A program made the position numbers and the translations under genes. From Clostridium sp. 27_14 (GTDB lineage Bacteria > Bacillota > Clostridia > TANB77 > CAG-508): a stretch of DNA of 8,852 bases. The notes below the pieces were generated by a model. It did not search any database. It saw only the letters and a list, made by a program, of their open reading frames with translations, and was not told where the DNA came from. Shown here in pieces: positions 5,542 through 8,852 of the stretch (position 1 is its first letter; each line of letters begins with the position of its first letter). The stretch is taken from contig MNRQ01000042.1 of NCBI GenBank assembly GCA_001916035.1, positions 1 through 8,852 on the forward strand. The letters run 5' to 3'.

Positions 5542-8500
5542 TTATATTTCTATCTTAGTTTCCATTGATTTAACTTTTCCATTCCAATGATATTTTATAG
5601 GAAGTACTACCTCTTCCCCCTGCCTAATAAGCTCATAAATAGCTAAACTCTTGACACTTTCATAAGTTCCCCAAAGAACTTGTGAGTTAAGTACATAATC
5701 TAGCTTTAAGCTTTCAATAAGTTCAAACATATATGCAATATTTTGATCATCAACACCTGCAAAAGCTTCATCTAGTGCTATTATTCTAGGACAATCCTTC
5801 TTATCTGCACCATTATATCTAGCATTAACAGCTGCAAATAATGGAATATACATTGCCATTGCCTTTTCTCCACCTGATAATCTAAAGAAGGCATTATCTG
5901 TTAATTCTTTTTTAGTTTCTGATGATTTTGAATACCATAACTGAAAATCAAACCACTGCCTATAATCTAAGACATCACTTATTATTCCTTGATAACTTCT
6001 TATAGTTCCATCTTCCTCAGCAATTCTTTTTTGTTTCTTTAAGCTTTCCTTAAAGTGATTTGATACCTTCTCTCTTTGTTCATCACTCATAAAATCTGGT
6101 GTTCCTAATATCTTAGTAAGCTCTCTAATATCTAATTCTTCCTCACTGCTTGATTTCTTAGGTATCCACTTTAAACTTAACTTGAATTTATTTGATGTAT
6201 TCATATCTTCCATTAATTTATTAATTTGATTAACCCATGAAGTTGCCAAATGTATTTTAGCATTTATTTTAGTGCTTAATGTATTAATTAATGTATCTTC
6301 AAACACTTCTCTTTCTTTATTGCTAATTAATAAATTTTGCACTTCTATAGTATCATTTAATTCTTCAACTAAAGAATATATACTAACTACTTTTCTATTA
6401 AATTTAACTTTTATATCTGTTCTTACTGCTTCTGATAATATCTCATTTATCTCTTCATCTTCACTTTCATCATAATTATCAAAAATATCTCCAGAACTTA
6501 AAGAATAATCTCCTAAATCACCTTTAAATTTATTATAAACATCAAATAATTTTGATAATGTATTTTCTTTTTGAGATATATTAAAGCTTTCGTAATTTTT
6601 CATAATATATGCTACAGATTCTTCCACTGTAAGGTTATCTAATTCTTTTATATATTTTAAATTTAATTCATTTTCTAAAACTTTAGTATAAACATCTAAT
6701 ATATTATTTTCTCTTGTAATTTTCTTTTGAAGAATTGAAAAATTATTATCTAAGCTTTTTATTTTTTCATCTGATCTTACAATATTTTCTTTTATATTAG
6801 AAATTTTATCTGGATATAAATTAATTATGTTTGTAACTTCAGCATATTCTTTTTCAAGCTCACCTAAATTTAGCTTTAATAAAGTTTCTTTTAATGAATT
6901 TACAGTATTATTCGTATAATCTATCTTATCTTTTACTATTAATAAGTCACCATAAATTGAATCCATATCTTCATTTAATTCATCTATAATTTCCATAATT
7001 CTTTTTATATCAGATTTTTTATGTCTTAAATTTGTTACTTTTTCTGATAAATCTCCTATAACCTTGCTATATTCTGTAATATTTTTAATAGCATTATCAT
7101 AACTTTCCTTATTTTTAGGAATTTTTATATATTCAGTTGCATTAAAAACTTTAATGTTTAATTGATCTAATTCATTTTTTACTTTTAATAATTTTTCTTC
7201 TAATGAATTTAAAGTTTTTTCTAAAACTTCTAATTGATTTTTTGTTTCATTTATAATTTTAATTCCAACTTCAATATCATTTGTTTTAGAGAAATTATCT
7301 ATTTCCTCTTGAAGTTTATTTAACTTTTCTTCTGTAAATAATATTAATTTTTCAGTATTATTTAGTTCATTTTCTATATCTTCTTTTTTAATATTTAACT
7401 GATCTATTTTTAATTTTCTAAAATTCTCTCTTGATTCTAAACCTATATATTTTAAATCATAGTCTTTATATGAACCACCATTTATTATTCCTATTCCAAA
7501 ACTTAAATCATTTTTAATAAATGTATTATTTTTATTATTATTATCTATTGATATACTTTTTAATATTTTTTCTATTTGACTTTTATATTCTTCAACAAAA
7601 TCATTATTTTCTAATATTAAATCATCTTTAATATTAGATATTTCTTCTGATTTTTCAGCAAATATTATTTTATATTCATGCCCCTTTAAACATTCTAATG
7701 ATTTTTCTTTATATTCTAATGGTATAATAAGACTATTTAATATTCCCATATTAAATAAGCTGCCTTCAATATTAATTTTTCTTTCCTCTGATATTCCATC
7801 ATTAAAGTTTATGCATTTATAAAAGCTTTCAAATGGTATATTATTATTGCTTAAAATCTTTTTACAATTTGCTATATCTTCTGTATCTTCTATTAATTCT
7901 TTAGAATTTTCTATTGATAAAATTTCATTATTTATATTATTAATATCTTCTTGTAATGATTTTTTCTTATTTTTCAGTGTAATTTTATTTTCAAAAATAT
8001 TATGTCTAATGGGCTCACTAATTTCTTTAATAGTATTTAATATATTGCTACAATTAGCTATTTCTTTAATATCATTAATTTCTTTAAATAAATTTACTAA
8101 TTCTTTTTCATCTATATTAAATTCTGTAACTTTTCCTAAATATTCATTAACTTCTTCTATATATTCACTTTTTAAATTTGTTAAATATTCAATTGATTCT
8201 TTCAACTTATTTTCTACAGATTCAACTTCTCCTTTTTGGAGATCTCTTTGCTCTTCTACTGTATTAAATTCTTTTTTACAATTATCAAACTGTAAAATTA
8301 AACTATATGCATCTCTAACTAATTTGTCATACTCATTAACACTACTTCTTATATCTTCAAAAATAAAATTATCATTATTTAAAATATCTTTAAACTCAAA
8401 ATCTTCTTGAATATAACTTTCTTCTCTAAAGTATTCTTCATCATCTAATAACATCTTTACTTCATTTATTATATGACTAACTTCTAAGTCTAAATTTTTT

Positions 8501-8852
8501 ATTTCTTTATCTTTTTTTATTTTATCATCATTTTTCTTATTATATTTTTCTTGATTTTTATCACGATTATTTACTAATTCTTTTAATTCTTCTTCAGCTT
8601 TGCACAGCTTATCTCTAGCATTAAATCCTTCACTATTTTTTAAAACTTCTTCTTTTATTTTTGCTGCATTTAATTTATTTATATATGTCTCAAGCTCACT
8701 TTTATTTTTTTCAATATCTTTTAATATTTCTTCTTTTTCCAAATTTAAATTTTCTAAATCTATATTTAATTTTTTAACTTGAGTTCTTTTACTATAATAA
8801 TTTCTACTTTTATTATATAACTCACTTAAATTATATCTATTAAAAGAATCTC
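5542..8852 (-). CDS. jetC: Wadjet SMC-like ATPase JetC (TIGR02680-like), N-terminus beyond the window
   Basis: 1102 residues are visible and the frame is open to the window edge. The first alternative start (TTG at 8742) is internal, because the upstream codons read on smoothly (RYNLSELYNKS, YYSKRTQVKKL). Family members are about 1,350 residues, so roughly 250, including Walker A, are missing. Most of the visible part is Lys/Glu/Asn-rich coiled coil, in two arms separated by less helical regions. The C-terminal head follows: DVLDYRQWFDFQLWY, then FRLSGGEKA (ABC signature, 115 residues from the end), Walker B plus D-loop PRIIALDEAFAGVDD (about 82 from the end) and the ending HWNGK. This head matches TIGR02680 better than SbcC or RecN, which lack LDEAFAGVDD in this setting. 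JetC is the loop-extruding motor of the anti-plasmid complex. No frameshifts are seen despite long A runs. Confidence 0.9.
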   Translation of the reverse strand, partial: DSFNRYNLSELYNKSRNYYSKRTQVKKLNIDLENLNLEKEEILKDIEKNKSELETYINKLNAAKIKEEVLKNSEGFNARDKLCKAEEELKELVNNRDKNQEKYNKKNDDKIKKDKEIKNLDLEVSHIINEVKMLLDDEEYFREESYIQEDFEFKDILNNDNFIFEDIRSSVNEYDKLVRDAYSLILQFDNCKKEFNTVEEQRDLQKGEVESVENKLKESIEYLTNLKSEYIEEVNEYLGKVTEFNIDEKELVNLFKEINDIKEIANCSNILNTIKEISEPIRHNIFENKITLKNKKKSLQEDINNINNEILSIENSKELIEDTEDIANCKKILSNNNIPFESFYKCINFNDGISEERKINIEGSLFNMGILNSLIIPLEYKEKSLECLKGHEYKIIFAEKSEEISNIKDDLILENNDFVEEYKSQIEKILKSISIDNNNKNNTFIKNDLSFGIGIINGGSYKDYDLKYIGLESRENFRKLKIDQLNIKKEDIENELNNTEKLILFTEEKLNKLQEEIDNFSKTNDIEVGIKIINETKNQLEVLEKTLNSLEEKLLKVKNELDQLNIKVFNATEYIKIPKNKESYDNAIKNITEYSKVIGDLSEKVTNLRHKKSDIKRIMEIIDELNEDMDSIYGDLLIVKDKIDYTNNTVNSLKETLLKLNLGELEKEYAEVTNIINLYPDKISNIKENIVRSDEKIKSLDNNFSILQKKITRENNILDVYTKVLENELNLKYIKELDNLTVEESVAYIMKNYESFNISQKENTLSKLFDVYNKFKGDLGDYSLSSGDIFDNYDESEDEEINEILSEAVRTDIKVKFNRKVVSIYSLVEELNDTIEVQNLLISNKEREVFEDTLINTLSTKINAKIHLATSWVNQINKLMEDMNTSNKFKLSLKWIPKKSSSEEELDIRELTKILGTPDFMSDEQREKVSNHFKESLKKQKRIAEEDGTIRSYQGIISDVLDYRQWFDFQLWYSKSSETKKELTDNAFFRLSGGEKAMAMYIPLFAAVNARYNGADKKDCPRIIALDEAFAGVDDQNIAYMFELIESLKLDYVLNSQVLWGTYESVKSLAIYELIRQGEEVVLPIKYHWNGKVKSMETKIEI

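Noticed and set aside
8740..8742. TTG at 8742 as the jetC start
   Set aside because: The frame stays open to the window edge with coiled-coil-like residues and there is no ribosome site. The Walker A head must lie further upstream.
6272..8782. Plus-strand open frames at 6272-6475, 7847-8410 and 8600-8782
   Set aside because: They lie antisense within jetC, are rich in Ser/Leu/Phe/Ile as expected from the complement of Lys/Glu/Asn-rich coiled-coil codons, and have no ribosome sites.
5542..8852. SbcC, RecN or chromosomal SMC as identity of the large ATPase
   Set aside because: The DYRQWFDFQ stretch, the LDEAFAGVDD Walker B/D-loop and the adjacent DUF2399 nuclease all point to the TIGR02680/JetC family. 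No zinc hook CxxC is seen.
1..8852. CRISPR array, tRNA or rRNA genes, prophage genes
   Set aside because: No regularly spaced repeats, cloverleaf-like or rRNA-like GC-richer blocks, or structural phage proteins were seen on either strand.

Overview
The window is very AT-rich, with A/T-ending codons, GGAGG-like ribosome sites and runs of A and T throughout. This fits a low-GC Firmicute close to Clostridium sensu stricto; I cannot name a species. Nearly all coding is on the minus strand, so reading runs from the right edge to the left. The exception is one small plus-strand gene that sits inside its own inverted-repeat cassette.

Right half (about 4.17-8.85 kb): the last two genes of a Wadjet (Jet) anti-plasmid operon. 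The SMC-like ATPase JetC (TIGR02680-like) runs off the right edge, so its Walker A is not visible. It is followed after a short gap by the nuclease subunit JetD (DUF3323 + DUF2399/Toprim-like, TIGR02679-like). JetA and JetB would be expected beyond 8852. In Wadjet, JetABC forms a loop-extruding SMC complex that senses small circular DNA and JetD cleaves it. Five bases after jetD begins a third reading frame, the N-terminus of a zeta-toxin-like P-loop kinase, which stops after about 39 recognisable residues.

Middle (about 2.5-4.03 kb): a 493-bp cassette at 3530-4022 has 27-bp imperfect terminal inverted repeats and is flanked by a 6-bp direct repeat, TAAATA. It contains no transposase, only a small membrane protein gene (DUF3784-like) with its own ribosome site and terminator. 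It looks like a mobile insertion cassette moved in trans. To its left is a secreted CAP/SCP-domain gene whose 5' end (signal peptide start and ribosome site) seems lost, followed by a strong hairpin terminator. A second, 118-bp stretch at 2572-2689 carries related but shorter inverted ends.

Left part (1-2.5 kb): a MerR-family regulator split into two frames at an A7 run that is also a canonical -1 slippery heptamer, then a CPBP (CAAX protease/Abi-type) membrane protein. A 13-bp motif, AGGGTNNNACTCA, lies upstream of both and is a candidate operator. The last 775 bases hold frameshifted remnants, one of them recognisable as a DUF262 (GmrSD/ParB-like nuclease) protein.

Overall this looks like a defence-type accessory island: an apparently intact Wadjet tail, surrounded by eroded toxin, restriction and regulator genes and at least one recent-looking cassette insertion.
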